Source of the DNA: Streptococcus mitis
GTDB taxonomy: Bacteria > Bacillota > Bacilli > Lactobacillales > Streptococcaceae
Reading direction: 5' to 3'
DNA: 64,000 nt
Assembly (NCBI RefSeq): GCF_023109105.1
Contig: NZ_JALDTZ010000002.1
Span: 1 to 64,000, forward strand
Positions within the stretch are counted from its first letter, which is position 1; each line of letters opens with the position of its first letter. The notes under the pieces were generated by a model. It was not told where the DNA came from. It saw only the letters and a program-made list of their open reading frames with translations, and ran no database searches. Made by a program: the position numbers and the translations under genes. Positions 47,240 through 56,766 of the stretch are shown one piece after another.

Positions 47240-47924
47240 CGTATCCATATTCTCCTTTAGCTTCGTCACGAACTACACGACCATTTTCAATGGCAATGAC
47301 ACGGTGGCGCAAGGTATTTACAATCTGACTGTTGTGGGTAGCCATCAAGACAGTTGTACCTTGGAGATTGATGCGTTCCAACAAATTCATGATTTCCCAT
47401 GAATTATCTGGGTCCAAGTTTCCTGTTGGTTCATCAGCTATTAATACTTTGGGATTGTTTACAATAGCACGCGCAATCGCAATCCGTTGTTGCTCTCCCC
47501 CCGAAAGTTCATTTGGGAAAGAACGAACCTTATGCTTCAATCCAACCAAGTCTAAGACTTCCATAACCCGTTTTTTGATATTACGGCGACTTTCTCCAAT
47601 TACCTCCATTGCATAAGCAATATTTTCATAAACAGTTTTCTTTGGTAACAGTTTATAATCTTGGAAGACAACCCCAACACTACGACGTAGGAGAGGGACA
47701 TCTTTCTTCTTAATTTTAACCAGATTAAAACCAGCTACAGTTAAGCTTCCTTTTTCGATTTTTACTTCGCGGTATAAAGCTCTAATGAATGTTGACTTCC
47801 CTGCTCCTGAAGGACCTACGATATAAGCAAATTCCCCCGGTTGAACGCTGACCGAAACACCGCGTAGGGCAGTCGTTCCATTGTCGTATTTTTTGACGAC
47901 ATCTCTCATTTCAATGATTGACAT
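47232..47924 (-). CDS. ftsE: Cell division ATP-binding protein FtsE
   Basis: The 230-residue ATPase of the FtsEX complex has Walker A GPSGAGKST (about 36-44), Q-loop VFQDYKLL, signature LSGGEQQRIAIARAI, Walker B VLIADEPTGNLDPD and the switch His in MATHNSQ. It lies between prfB and ftsX, the usual streptococcal order. An AAAGGAA site precedes the ATG. Confidence 0.96.
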   Translation of the reverse strand: MSIIEMRDVVKKYDNGTTALRGVSVSVQPGEFAYIVGPSGAGKSTFIRALYREVKIEKGSLTVAGFNLVKIKKKDVPLLRRSVGVVFQDYKLLPKKTVYENIAYAMEVIGESRRNIKKRVMEVLDLVGLKHKVRSFPNELSGGEQQRIAIARAIVNNPKVLIADEPTGNLDPDNSWEIMNLLERINLQGTTVLMATHNSQIVNTLRHRVIAIENGRVVRDEAKGEYGYDD

Positions 47925-47941
47925 GTGAGTTCCTTTCTATG

Positions 47942-49037
47942 TTAGCTGATGCGCCACTTGAGATAGGCATCAATGAAACCATCTAGGTCTCCATCCATAA
48001 CTTTATCTACCTGAGCAACCTCAAAGCTAGTTCGGTGATCTTTTACCATAGTATATGGCGTGAAAACATAAGAACGGATTTGACTTCCCCATGTGATTTC
48101 TTTTTTCTCACCCTTGAGGGAATCTACCTCCGCGGCTTTCTTCTCTTGCTCCATTTGATAGAGCTTGGCCTGCAACATCTTCATAGCTCGATCTCTATTT
48201 CCATACTGGGTACGATCCACTGTTGATTGGACAACAATTCCAGTTGGAATGTGAGTTAAACGTACACCTGTTGAAACCTTGTTGACGTTTTGTCCACCGG
48301 CACCACCTGAACGGAAGGTATCCATCTTGATGTCATCTTCTCGGATTTCCACTTCAATGGTATCGTCCAACTCAGGCATCACTTCTACAGATGTGAAAGA
48401 GGTATGACGACGTTTGGCAGAGTCAAATGGTGAGATTCGCACCAAGCGGTGAACACCCATTTCTGACTTGAGAAGGCCATAGGCATTAGGGCCTTCAAAT
48501 GATAGAGTTACCGACTTAATACCAGCTTCATCTCCTGCTTGGTAATCCAAAACTTCTACTTTAAAGCCTTTAGCATTTCCATAGCGAGTGTACATACGAA
48601 GCAACATATCACCCCAATCCTGAGCCTCTGTACCACCGGAGCCTGGATGGATTTCCAAGATGGCATTATTGTGGTCATAAGGTTCTGACAAGAGAAGGGT
48701 CATCTCGTAACTGGTCATCATCTTATCAAGCTCTGACAACTGTTCAACCAGCTCTTCATGCACTGACTCATCTTCAGCTAAAAAGTCTAATAAAATTTCA
48801 ACTTCATCCTGCAACTCTTCCATTTTGTGGAAGGTGTTATAGGTGTTTTTTAATTCATTTAATTCTTGCGACGTTTTTTGGGCCGCGATATTATCGTTCC
48901 AAAAATCAGGTTCTGTCATCTTATTTTCCAAGATGGCAATCTCTTCCTCTAGACCTTCGAGGTCAAAGAGACCCCCTGAAAGAAGCTAATTTTTCACGAT
49001 TTGCGTCAATTTTCTGACGAATTTCTGAAATGTCCAT
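47942..49037 (-). CDS. prfB: Peptide chain release factor 2 (programmed +1 frameshift)
   Basis: Terminates translation at UGA and UAA. The first 24 codons (49037-48966) start [19 protein letters not shown] and end at an in-frame TGA. Reading shifts +1 at CTT-TGA-C to continue as [15 protein letters not shown], giving 364 residues. The site has the standard RF2 layout: an internal Shine-Dalgarno-like AGGGGG three bases before CTT TGA C. The SPFD tripeptide region is [13 protein letters not shown] and the peptidyl-tRNA hydrolysis loop is [10 protein letters not shown]. It is not a sequencing error or pseudogene. First gene of prfB-ftsE-ftsX. Confidence 0.97.
48962..48977 (-). promoter_or_regulatory. 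RF2 autoregulatory frameshift signal
   Basis: Minus strand AGGGGGTCTCTTTGAC. The AGGGGG pairs with 16S rRNA and the slow TGA (48963-48965) promotes a +1 slip on CTT. Low RF2 raises frameshifting, a classic autoregulatory loop. Confidence 0.95.
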
Positions 49038-49145
49038 AAATACTCCTTTTTTGTATCATTTTATTATACCATATTCTATCATTTCTTTCCATCTTTTGCT
49101 CTAATCCATTATTAGACATAAAAAGAAGCCTTTCGGCTTCCCTTC

Positions 49146-49802
49146 TTACAAGACTTTTGCTGAAGTACGAGTGATTTCTTCGACTTGAATATTCTCTGAT
49201 TCAAATTTTTGCTTTAAGGATGACAAATCAACTGAACCATCAATTTGAACTTCGATAATCACCTTACCATCTTTTCGTGGGATATTGACTGTATGGGAAA
49301 TATTCAAATTTTCTTCTACAATCAAAGAAACAATCTTTCCGAGTACACCAACTTCATCTTCTGTAACAAAGCGCACACGAATTCCTTCTTCACCGTAACC
49401 AGCAATTTCAAGAAAGGCTTGGAAAACGTCACGGTCTGTAATAACACCATAGACTTGATGGTTATCTACGACAGGAAGAATACCAATCTTGTTCTTTAAC
49501 ATCAGATAAGTTGCATCTTCTAGACTAGCATAACCTGAAACAGTAACAACGTCACGAATCATGACATCTTTTACTTTGGTCTTATTTAGAAGATAGTTCA
49601 TCTCATAGATAGAAAGACTTGTTGCTTTTGATGGACTAGCTTGCGCAATTGTTCCTTCAGTTACCAAACCAACCAATTGATCATTTTCGATAACAGGCAA
49701 GCGGTGCAACCCTTGCTCTCTCATCAAATCTGCTGCATGAGATACTGTTGTATCTGGACTAATGTACACTACCTTGCGGGTCATAAAATCTTTAACTGCC
49801 AT
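49146..49802 (-). CDS. CBS-pair and ACT domain protein (AcuB-like)
   Basis: 218 residues with two CBS domains (about 1-60, MTRKVVYISPDTTVSHAADLMRE, and 77-132, VKDVMIRDVVTVSGYASLEDATYLM), followed by an ACT-like domain (about 140-215, VRFVTEDEVGVLGKIVSLIVEENLNI). CBS pairs sense adenosine nucleotides; ACT domains bind amino acids. The neighbouring liv genes make a branched-chain amino-acid ligand conceivable, but that is speculation. Confidence 0.85.
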   Translation of the reverse strand: MAVKDFMTRKVVYISPDTTVSHAADLMREQGLHRLPVIENDQLVGLVTEGTIAQASPSKATSLSIYEMNYLLNKTKVKDVMIRDVVTVSGYASLEDATYLMLKNKIGILPVVDNHQVYGVITDRDVFQAFLEIAGYGEEGIRVRFVTEDEVGVLGKIVSLIVEENLNISHTVNIPRKDGKVIIEVQIDGSVDLSSLKQKFESENIQVEEITRTSAKVL

Positions 49803-50013
49803 GAGACTTCTCCTTTTCTATTCTTATCCCTATTATACAATCTTTTTGTAAATCTATCAAACGCTTACATTTCTTTTTCAAAATTCAGAAAAGTATGAAT
49901 AAGCTAGCAAAAAGAGCTCTGAAATCGAGCTCCGTGAATGAAAGTTAGATACCTTTCATTCGATTTTTTCAATTATTAGAAATTAAGCTTTCAATATAGA
50001 TGCAGATTTGTTT
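49803..50013. other. Spacer between the CBS-ACT gene and the livF repeats
   Basis: No gene seen. A hairpin AATGAAAG...CTTTCATT at about 49935-49961 is followed on the plus strand by GATTTTTTC. Confidence 0.5.
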
Positions 50014-50171
50014 GCAATCTCCATTCGCAACCTAAACTAGTCTCCCAGACTGTCTGAAGATTTCTTGAGCAATCTTTATCTACCGACTAAAAAGGTCCAC
50101 CGGACTATAATGATGATGATTGCTTCGCAATCTCCATCTGCCGACTAAAACAATCCACTGGATTGTTTTAG
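50014..50171 (-). repeat. Three degenerate tandem terminator-like units after livF
   Basis: Three related units start with GCAATCT at 50014, 50069 and 50127. Each ends in a small hairpin with different arms: AGTCT/AGACT, GGTCC/GGACT and a perfect 12-bp CTAAAACAATCC/GGATTGTTTTAG that contains the livF stop codon. The arms differ but keep pairing. Confidence 0.65.
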
Positions 50172-50878
50172 CCACCCAGATATGCTTTTCTGACTTCTTC
50201 TGATGAGGCGAGTTCTTTTCCTGTTCCTGATAGGACGATTTTTCCTGTTTCCAGTACATAGCCTCGGTCAGAGATTGCGAGTGCTTTATTAGCGTTTTGT
50301 TCAATCAAGAGGACAGTTGTCCCTTGTTTCTGGATATCTTGAATGATATCAAAAATCTCTTGGATAAAGATTGGGGCAAGTCCCATTGATGGTTCGTCTA
50401 AAAGAAGGAGTTTAGGTGTTGACATGAGGGCACGACCCATAGCAAGCATTTGTTGCTCACCACCTGAAAGAGTTGCTGCATCTTGGTTCTTCCGTTCTTC
50501 AAGACGAGGAAAGCGTGAGAAAACCTTCTTCAAGTTAGCTTGATTCTCTTCACGATTTTTCTTTAAGAAAGCTCCCATTTCAAGATTTTCCATAACAGTC
50601 AAACCAGGGAAGACGTGGCGTCCTTCTGGTACTTGTGAAAGACCACCTGCTACAATCTTCTGAGCTGGCATTTTTTGGATTTCTTGACCTAAAAATTCAA
50701 TCTTTCCTGAACTCGGTCTAACCAAACCAGACAAGGTACGGAGAATGGTTGTCTTACCTGCACCATTGGCACCTATAAGGGAAACTACTTCTCCTTCATT
50801 CACTTCAAAGCTTACATCACGGACTGCTTGGATCATACCGTAATGTACAGAAAGATTTTCAACTTTTAACATAGACAT
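50168..50878 (-). CDS. livF: Branched-chain amino-acid ABC transporter ATPase LivF
   Basis: 236 residues with Walker A GANGAGKTT (about 33-41), signature LSGGEQQMLAMGRAL, Walker B LLLLDEPSMGLAP and the LivF-type switch region LLIEQNANKAL (Gln-Asn in place of His-Asp). Last gene of livJHMGF; it touches livG by one base. The stop lies within a terminator-like hairpin. Confidence 0.95.
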   Translation of the reverse strand: MSMLKVENLSVHYGMIQAVRDVSFEVNEGEVVSLIGANGAGKTTILRTLSGLVRPSSGKIEFLGQEIQKMPAQKIVAGGLSQVPEGRHVFPGLTVMENLEMGAFLKKNREENQANLKKVFSRFPRLEERKNQDAATLSGGEQQMLAMGRALMSTPKLLLLDEPSMGLAPIFIQEIFDIIQDIQKQGTTVLLIEQNANKALAISDRGYVLETGKIVLSGTGKELASSEEVRKAYLGG

Positions 50879-51642
50879 TAGGCTTCACCTCCTAGATAAG
50901 CTTCGATAACGCGTTTATTGGTCTTAATTTCGTCTGGAGTTCCTTGAGCAATTAAACGACCATATTCAAGTACATAGATGCGTTCTGTAACTTCCATGAC
51001 CAGATTCATATCGTGTTCAATCAGCATGATTGTAATCTTAAATTCATCTTTGATACGACGAATTAACTCAGTCAATTCAGCTGTTTCCTGTGGGTTCATA
51101 CCTGCTGCTGGTTCATCTAAAAAGAGAATTTTAGGTTCCGTAGCAAGGGCACGAACAATTTCCAAACGACGTTGCTGTCCGTAGGCAAGGTTTTTAGCAA
51201 GAGTCTCTGCATCGCCATCTAAATCAAAGATTTTCAGCAATTCCAAAGCTTTATCCTTTAATTCTTTTTCACTCTTATAAAAAGCTGGTAAGCGTAAGAA
51301 ACTAGCAAAAACATGTTGTTTGTGATGGTTGCCAAAAGCGATCAAAACATTGTCCAAAACTGTTAAATCTTTAAAGAGACGGATATTTTGGAAAGTACGG
51401 CCAAGTCCCAAAGAAGCAATCTTATATGGTGCCTTTCCATTCAAAAGGTGACCATCTAGGGTAACTGTCCCCTCACTTGGTTCATAAACACCCGTCAAGA
51501 GGTTGAAAAGAGTGGTTTTCCCAGCTCCGTTTGGACCAATTAGTCCAACCAATTCCCCTTCGTTCAATTCAAGAGTCACATCTCCAACAGCTGTTAGACC
51601 GCCAAAATGTTTGGTTAACTGTTTTACTTCAAGTAATGCCAT
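50878..51642 (-). CDS. livG: Branched-chain amino-acid ABC transporter ATPase LivG
   Basis: 254 residues with Walker A GPNGAGKTT (about 36-44), LivG-specific RTFQNIRLF, signature around LAYGQQRRLEIVRAL, Walker B ILFLDEPAAGMNPQE and switch LIEHDMNLVM. Adjacent genes overlap by a base, so the ATPases are translated together. Confidence 0.95.
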   Translation of the reverse strand: MALLEVKQLTKHFGGLTAVGDVTLELNEGELVGLIGPNGAGKTTLFNLLTGVYEPSEGTVTLDGHLLNGKAPYKIASLGLGRTFQNIRLFKDLTVLDNVLIAFGNHHKQHVFASFLRLPAFYKSEKELKDKALELLKIFDLDGDAETLAKNLAYGQQRRLEIVRALATEPKILFLDEPAAGMNPQETAELTELIRRIKDEFKITIMLIEHDMNLVMEVTERIYVLEYGRLIAQGTPDEIKTNKRVIEAYLGGEA

Positions 51643-52598
51643 TAGTTTTGTTCCTCCTTCTTAGATTTTTTAAAGAAACGTGATAGGCTCAATTCCCATG
51701 TTCCAAGGAGTCCACCTGGTCTGAAAATCATTACCAATACCAAGGCTAAAGCGTAAATAATCATACGCACGCTAGCAACATCTTGGAGAAGCATATTCAA
51801 AATTCCAAGAACAATAGCCGAAACAATGGCACCTGTAATTGAGCCAAGTCCACCAAATACAACAATGATCAAAACGTTGATTGAGTTGATGAAAGTATAA
51901 TCTTTCGGTACAACTGAACCGATAAATCCTGCCTGAAGCGACCCTGCAATACTTGCAGTAATAGCACCAAAGACAAAAGCGATGATTTTAATTTTAGTCG
52001 TATTAACCCCAACTGACTCAGCAGCGATTTCATCCTCACGAACAGAAAGGGTTGAACGCCCAATTGGACTACGTAAGAAGTTCAAGGTTGCAATGGTTGT
52101 AATCACGACAAAGAAGTAAACCATTTGCCAAGTTGTAAAATTAGGAATTCCCAAGATACCTGCCGCACCGTTTGTAAGGCTTCCACCATTGATGATAAAG
52201 ATACGGATAATTTCAGAAACACCAAGAGTCGCTACCGCAAGATAGTCTCCCTTCAAGCGCAAAGTTGGAATTCCGACAAGTAAGGCAACTGCTCCTGAAA
52301 CCAAAGCCCCTACAAGCATAGCTCCAAAGAAGGCACCGTAAGTTGGTGATTTAGAACCAATAATAGCAGCAGCATAGGCACCAATCGCCATGAAACCAGC
52401 ATGCCCAAGTGAAAATTGGCCTGAAAAACCAACGATTAAGTTAAGACCAACAGCCAGAATAATATTAATCCCAATTTGTTGTAAAATCTGTACATAGAAT
52501 AGATTGAGTACTCCGACTGAAACCAGTACACTAATCAAGCCATAGCCAGCTAACAAAAGGAGTAACCATAGAATATTAACTTTTAAATTTTCTTTCAT
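51642..52598 (-). CDS. livM: Branched-chain amino-acid ABC transporter permease LivM
   Basis: 318 residues with about nine membrane helices, the family motif GFSGQFSLGHAGFMAIGAYAAA (about 58-79) and the EAA-like loop RSPIGRSTLSVREDEIAAESVGVN. The C-terminus is charged (KKSKKEEQN). Confidence 0.94.
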   Translation of the reverse strand: MKENLKVNILWLLLLLAGYGLISVLVSVGVLNLFYVQILQQIGINIILAVGLNLIVGFSGQFSLGHAGFMAIGAYAAAIIGSKSPTYGAFFGAMLVGALVSGAVALLVGIPTLRLKGDYLAVATLGVSEIIRIFIINGGSLTNGAAGILGIPNFTTWQMVYFFVVITTIATLNFLRSPIGRSTLSVREDEIAAESVGVNTTKIKIIAFVFGAITASIAGSLQAGFIGSVVPKDYTFINSINVLIIVVFGGLGSITGAIVSAIVLGILNMLLQDVASVRMIIYALALVLVMIFRPGGLLGTWELSLSRFFKKSKKEEQN

Positions 52599-52601
52599 TG
52601 T

Positions 52602-53480
52602 TTACACCTTCTCTTTCACATTTTTACCAAGGATACCAGCTGGGCGGACAATCAAGATCAACAACAAGATTCCATAAACAATGGCATCACGGAAGTCTGA
52701 CATTCCAAAGGCTGTCGCAAAGGTTTCCAATAGACCAATTACAAATCCACCAAGAGCCGCACCAGGAATAATTCCGATACCACCAAGTACAGCGGCAACG
52801 AAAGACTTAAGACCTGGAGTAACACCCATCAAAGGCTCAAGAGAGTTATAATAGAGGGCAATCAGAACACCAGCCGCACCCGCAAGAGCGGAACCCAAAG
52901 CAAAGGTAAAGCTGATAGTACGGTTTACATTGATTCCCATCAATTGTGCTGCATCGCTATCTACGGATACTGCACGCATGGCTTTCCCCATCTTAGTCTT
53001 TTGGACAATGACTTGTAACAAAATCATCAAAATCAAGGAAATGGCCAAGATCATTAACTGTACATTTGTTAGGCTAATTGGTCCCAAATCATAGCGAACT
53101 GTTTGAATCGCTTGAGGAAAAGCACGAGTATTGGCACCAACCAGATAGACCATTCCATACTCAAGTAGGAAGGAAACCCCAATAGCCGTAATCAAAACAG
53201 CAATACGAGTTGAGTGGCGCAAAGGTCGGTAAGCAAGGAACTCAATCACGACACCAAGGATGGCTGTAGCTAGCATAGCTACAATTAGCGCTACAAAGAA
53301 ATTCATTTGGAAAGAATTAATCAAGAAATAACCAATAAAGGCTCCCATCATATAAATATCACCGTGGGCGAAGTTGATGAGCTTGATAATTCCGTAAACC
53401 ATGGTATATCCTAGGGCTAACAGTGCGTAAACACTACCTAGAATCAAACCATTTACTAGTTGTTGGAGCATAAGATTCAC
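52602..53480 (-). CDS. livH: Branched-chain amino-acid ABC transporter permease LivH
   Basis: 292 residues with about eight membrane helices, start motif GLILGSVYALLALGYTMVYG (about 11-30), FAHGDIYMMGAF, and the C-terminal GGIGIIPGAALGGFVIGLLE. It lies three bases before livM. Confidence 0.94.
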   Translation of the reverse strand: MNLMLQQLVNGLILGSVYALLALGYTMVYGIIKLINFAHGDIYMMGAFIGYFLINSFQMNFFVALIVAMLATAILGVVIEFLAYRPLRHSTRIAVLITAIGVSFLLEYGMVYLVGANTRAFPQAIQTVRYDLGPISLTNVQLMILAISLILMILLQVIVQKTKMGKAMRAVSVDSDAAQLMGINVNRTISFTFALGSALAGAAGVLIALYYNSLEPLMGVTPGLKSFVAAVLGGIGIIPGAALGGFVIGLLETFATAFGMSDFRDAIVYGILLLILIVRPAGILGKNVKEKV

Positions 53481-53530
53481 TCTTTCTATTTATAATTTTG
53501 AGGGTTTTCCCTCAATTTTTGATAGGTTCT

Positions 53531-53637
53531 TATACTCAATGAAAATCAAAGAGCAAACTAGGAAACTAGCCGCAGGCTGTACTTGAGTACGGCAAGGCGA
53601 CGTTGACGCGGTTTGAATGTGATTTTCGAAGAGTACT
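53531..53637 (+). repeat. BOX element (A-C, no B module)
   Basis: 107 bp with both termini, boxC core AAACTAGGAAACTAGCCGCAGG and boxA core GGCAAGGCGACGTTGACG in shortened form. It lies between livJ and livH, so it is inside the liv operon if that is one transcript; the livJ end may instead be a processing or attenuation point. Confidence 0.88.
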
Positions 53638-53693
53638 AAACATCGAAACAGGGAGTGAGTCAACGGCTCATTCCCTATTTCAACATTTTTCTA

Positions 53694-54854
53694 TTATGGT
53701 TTTACAACTTCTGCTGCTTCAACCTTACCATTGTTCATGGTCATCATGTAAGCAGTTTTGACTGTGTTGTGGTCTGCATCGAAGCTTGTTTGACCAGTTA
53801 CACCTTCAAAGTCTTTTGTTTTAGCAAGGTTGTCCTTGATCTCACCTGAGTTTTTAGCACCTTTTGCTGCGTTTGCTACAAGGTGAACTGAGTCATAAGC
53901 AAGAGCTGCAAATGTTGAAGGATCTTCGTTATATTTTGCACGGTAAGCTTCAAGGAAGGCTTTTGCTTTAGGTGAAACTTCTACAGTAGTTGAGAAGCCT
54001 GAGATAAAGTAGATGTTTGATGCTTTTTCAGGAGTTGCTTGTTGCACAAACTCTTCACCGTTGAATCCATCACCACCAACGATTGGTTTGTCAATTCCCA
54101 TACCACGCGCTTGGTTTACAATTTTACCAGCTTCAGTGTAGTAACCTGGTAATACGATCGCATCAAAGTCTTTATCTTTGATTTTTGTCAAAGCTGCTTG
54201 GAAGTCTGTGTCACCTGCTACGAAAGTTTCATCTGCAACGATTTCGCCTTTGTAAGCTTCACGGAAAGCTTTGGCAATACCTTTAGCATAGTCACTGGCA
54301 TTGTCAGTGTAAAGAACAACTTTCTTAGCGTTTAATTTTTCAGAAACATAGTTTGCGATAATCTTTCCTTGGAAGCTATCTTGGAAAGTTCCGATAAAGA
54401 GGTAATCTTGGCCTTTAGTCAATCCATCTTGAGTTGCACTTGGTGAAATCAATGGAACACCTGCTTTTGTAGCGTTAGCTACCGCAGCTGCAGTTGCACC
54501 AGATGTCGCAGGTCCTACGATTGCTGATACTTTAGATTGAGTTACAAGGTTAGTTGTTACTGAAGCCGCCTCAGCAGTTTCAGACTTGTTATCTTTATCA
54601 ACTACTTCGATTTTTTTTCCATCGATACCACCTGCGGCATTGATTTCATCAACGGCAAGTTGGGCACCTTTTTGTTCAGATGTACCGTAGGCTGCTACGG
54701 CACCAGTTTCCTCGAAGTTAAATCCGATTTTGATTGTCTTTTCATCTACTGAGTTACCAGCAGCGTTTGACGCTCCAGATTTCACTTCTCCACAGGCTGC
54801 AAGAAGTGCTACACTTGCAAGCGCCACAAACGATAGGGCAAATTTTTTCTTCAT
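53694..54854 (-). CDS. livJ: Branched-chain amino-acid binding lipoprotein LivJ
   Basis: Surface lipoprotein that captures Leu, Ile and Val. The 386 residues have a signal peptide ending in the lipobox LLAAC (Cys21), then a type I periplasmic-binding fold beginning TIKIGFNFEETGAVAAYG, with VGPATSGATAAAV and SPSATQDGLT contacting ligand. First gene of the liv operon; 213 bases including a BOX element separate it from livH. Transcription starts from a promoter overlapped by a CodY box. Confidence 0.95.
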   Translation of the reverse strand: MKKKFALSFVALASVALLAACGEVKSGASNAAGNSVDEKTIKIGFNFEETGAVAAYGTSEQKGAQLAVDEINAAGGIDGKKIEVVDKDNKSETAEAASVTTNLVTQSKVSAIVGPATSGATAAAVANATKAGVPLISPSATQDGLTKGQDYLFIGTFQDSFQGKIIANYVSEKLNAKKVVLYTDNASDYAKGIAKAFREAYKGEIVADETFVAGDTDFQAALTKIKDKDFDAIVLPGYYTEAGKIVNQARGMGIDKPIVGGDGFNGEEFVQQATPEKASNIYFISGFSTTVEVSPKAKAFLEAYRAKYNEDPSTFAALAYDSVHLVANAAKGAKNSGEIKDNLAKTKDFEGVTGQTSFDADHNTVKTAYMMTMNNGKVEAAEVVKP

Positions 54855-54893
54855 TTTTTATCTCCTTATTTCTTAAATAAATAGCATGTTAAG

Positions 54894-54922
54894 AATATAC
54901 CGAATTATCAGAAAATTGTCAA
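54894..54922 (-). promoter_or_regulatory. livJ promoter with CodY box in the spacer
   Basis: -35 TTGACA (54917-54922), exact 17-bp spacer, -10 TATATT (54894-54899). AATTTTCTGATAATT at 54903-54917 matches the CodY consensus AATTTTCWGAAAATT with one mismatch and fills the spacer. CodY bound with branched-chain amino acids should therefore block the promoter of their own importer. Confidence 0.85.
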
Positions 54923-54939
54923 CACTTTTTTTATATTTT

Positions 54940-55206
54940 TTAAATGATTGCGTTTTCCTCTCGATAAAGATTGCCCACAAAGGGTGTTTCCAATTCTTGG
55001 ATATGACAAACTCTAACTTTTTTGATAAATCTTTCCTTGCTCAAGCGCCCGACCAATTGCTCCACTTCTTGAGTTGGAACATAGAGTTGTAAGTAACGAT
55101 GTTTCTTGGAATGATAGGTAATATCTCCATAATCCTGCAGTTTTTTTGCATCACGATTATAGTAAAGATAGATAATCAAGCCAGATCGATTGACTTTTTC
55201 AAACAT
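54940..55206 (-). CDS. YlbG family protein (DUF2129)
   Basis: 88 residues, FEKVNRSGLIIYLYYNRDAKKLQDYGDI start and LYVPTQEVEQLVGRLSKERFIKKV core, a small alpha/beta fold. Conserved beside clpP in streptococci; role unknown. Separated from clpP by a terminator. Confidence 0.85.
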   Translation of the reverse strand: MFEKVNRSGLIIYLYYNRDAKKLQDYGDITYHSKKHRYLQLYVPTQEVEQLVGRLSKERFIKKVRVCHIQELETPFVGNLYREENAII

Positions 55207-55244
55207 GATAAATCCTCTTTCTAAGAAATCTCTCCCTATTATAC

Positions 55245-55272
55245 CAAAAAAAGCAAACCCAGTCGAGTTTGC
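55245..55272 (-). terminator. Terminator of clpP
   Basis: GCAAAC/GTTTGC stem followed on the minus strand by TTTTTTT, 13 bases after the clpP stop. Confidence 0.85.
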
Positions 55273-55284
55273 CTTCTTTAATCA

Positions 55285-55875
55285 TTAGTTCAATGAATTG
55301 TTGGCCATGATTTCATCAATGAAGCCATATTCAAGTGTTTCTTGGGCACTCATCCAGTTATCACGTTCTGCATCCGCATGGACTTTTTCGATTGACTGAC
55401 CTGAATTTTCAGCCAAGATTTTTTCCAAGGTATTACGAGTTTTGAGCAAGTGTTCTGCAGCGATCGCCATATCGGTTTGTTGAGTACCACCACCTGTACC
55501 ACCCATTGGTTGGTGAATCATATACTCTGCATTTGGAAGCATGAAACGTTTGCCTTTGGCTCCACTTGATGCGATGACTGTTCCCATAGATGCAGCCATT
55601 CCCATAACGATGGTTTGGACATCTGCCTTAATAAAGTTCATGGTATCAACGATTGCCAAACCAGCTGAAACAGAACCACCAGGTGTATTGACATAAAGGT
55701 AAATATCTTTTGTACTATCTTGAGCATCCAAGAAGAGCAACTGAGCAATAACAGAGTTAGCCATATTGTCTTCAACTGGACCTGTCAGCATAATGATGCG
55801 GTCTTTTAAAAGACGTGAGTAAATATCGTATGAACGTTCTCCACGGCTTGTTTGTTCAATAACTACAGGAATCAT
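55285..55875 (-). CDS. clpP: ATP-dependent Clp protease proteolytic subunit
   Basis: Barrel protease acting with ClpC, ClpE, ClpX or ClpL. Of its 196 residues, the catalytic Ser is in GMAASMG (about 97), His in YMIHQPMGG (about 122) and Asp in AERDNWM (about 173). Length is normal and no propeptide is visible. Expression is under a CtsR operator (55943-55959). Confidence 0.97.
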   Translation of the reverse strand: MIPVVIEQTSRGERSYDIYSRLLKDRIIMLTGPVEDNMANSVIAQLLFLDAQDSTKDIYLYVNTPGGSVSAGLAIVDTMNFIKADVQTIVMGMAASMGTVIASSGAKGKRFMLPNAEYMIHQPMGGTGGGTQQTDMAIAAEHLLKTRNTLEKILAENSGQSIEKVHADAERDNWMSAQETLEYGFIDEIMANNSLN

Positions 55876-55929
55876 TTATTTCTCCTTTTGAATTTTAATT
55901 TTGTTGGTCAAATGACTGAAGATAAGACT

Positions 55930-55959
55930 ATTATAATATCTTGGTCAAAAAAGGTCAAA
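55930..55959 (-). promoter_or_regulatory. clpP promoter with CtsR operator
   Basis: -35 TTGACC (55953-55958), exact 17-bp spacer, -10 TATAAT (55930-55935). The heptad repeat GGTCAAA-AAA-GGTCAAA (plus strand, 55943-55959) is a perfect CtsR box and covers the -35 element. Heat or protein damage should relieve repression. Confidence 0.92.
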
Positions 55960-56048
55960 TTTTTGCTCTGTTTTCATTAGACAGAAACAAAAATTTAACC
56001 TCCTTTCGTGACTGGAAATTCTTTTCCAAGTCATTCTTCTTTTCGATC

Positions 56049-56678
56049 TTATTTCGTACCGAACAAGCGATCTCCAGCATCTCCAAGACCTGGAACGATA
56101 TAACCGTGTTCGTTCAAGCGTTCATCCAAGGCTGCTGTAAAGATTTCTACATCTGGATAAGCTTCTTGTAGGGCTTTGACACCTTCTGGTGCAGATACAA
56201 GGCAGACAAATTTAATATTTGATGCACCACGTTTTTTAAGCGAGTCAACAGCCAAGATTGCTGAGCCACCTGTTGCCAACATTGGGTCTACGACAAAAAT
56301 TTGACGTTGGTCAATATCTTCAGGCAATTTCACCAAGTACTCAACTGGTTGAAGTGTTTCTTCATCACGGTACATACCGATGTGACCAACCTTAGCAGCT
56401 GGAACCAAGCTCAAGAGCCCATCAACCATCCCGATACCTGCACGCAAGATTGGAACGATGGCCAATTTCTTACCTGCCAATTGTTTTTGAACTGTTTTTG
56501 TGATTGGTGTTTCGATTTCCACATCTTCTAGTGGAAGATCACGAAGTACTTCATACCCCATCAACATTGCAATCTCATCTACTAGCTCACGAAAAGCTTT
56601 TGTAGAAGTATCTGTACGACGCAAGATTGACAATTTGTGTTGAATCAGTGGATGATTAATAACTTCAATTTTTCCCAT
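56049..56678 (-). CDS. upp: Uracil phosphoribosyltransferase
   Basis: Salvages uracil to UMP with PRPP. 209 residues from the ATG preceded by GAAGGA ([17 protein letters not shown]); upstream in-frame codons would add seven residues. PRPP loop [12 protein letters not shown] (about 128-139) and uracil site [12 protein letters not shown] near the C-terminus are typical. Confidence 0.96.
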   Translation of the reverse strand: MGKIEVINHPLIQHKLSILRRTDTSTKAFRELVDEIAMLMGYEVLRDLPLEDVEIETPITKTVQKQLAGKKLAIVPILRAGIGMVDGLLSLVPAAKVGHIGMYRDEETLQPVEYLVKLPEDIDQRQIFVVDPMLATGGSAILAVDSLKKRGASNIKFVCLVSAPEGVKALQEAYPDVEIFTAALDERLNEHGYIVPGLGDAGDRLFGTK

Positions 56679-56766
56679 TTTTTGAGTTCCTTCTTTCAAT
56701 TTATTCTTCTTATTATACCAAAAAACGGTTTAAAAATCTTTCTAAACCATTTATTTTTGATAATTT

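Noticed and set aside
48962..49037. Frameshift or sequencing error at the start of prfB
   Set aside because: The site has the conserved AGGGGG, spacing and CTT-TGA-C of the programmed RF2 frameshift.
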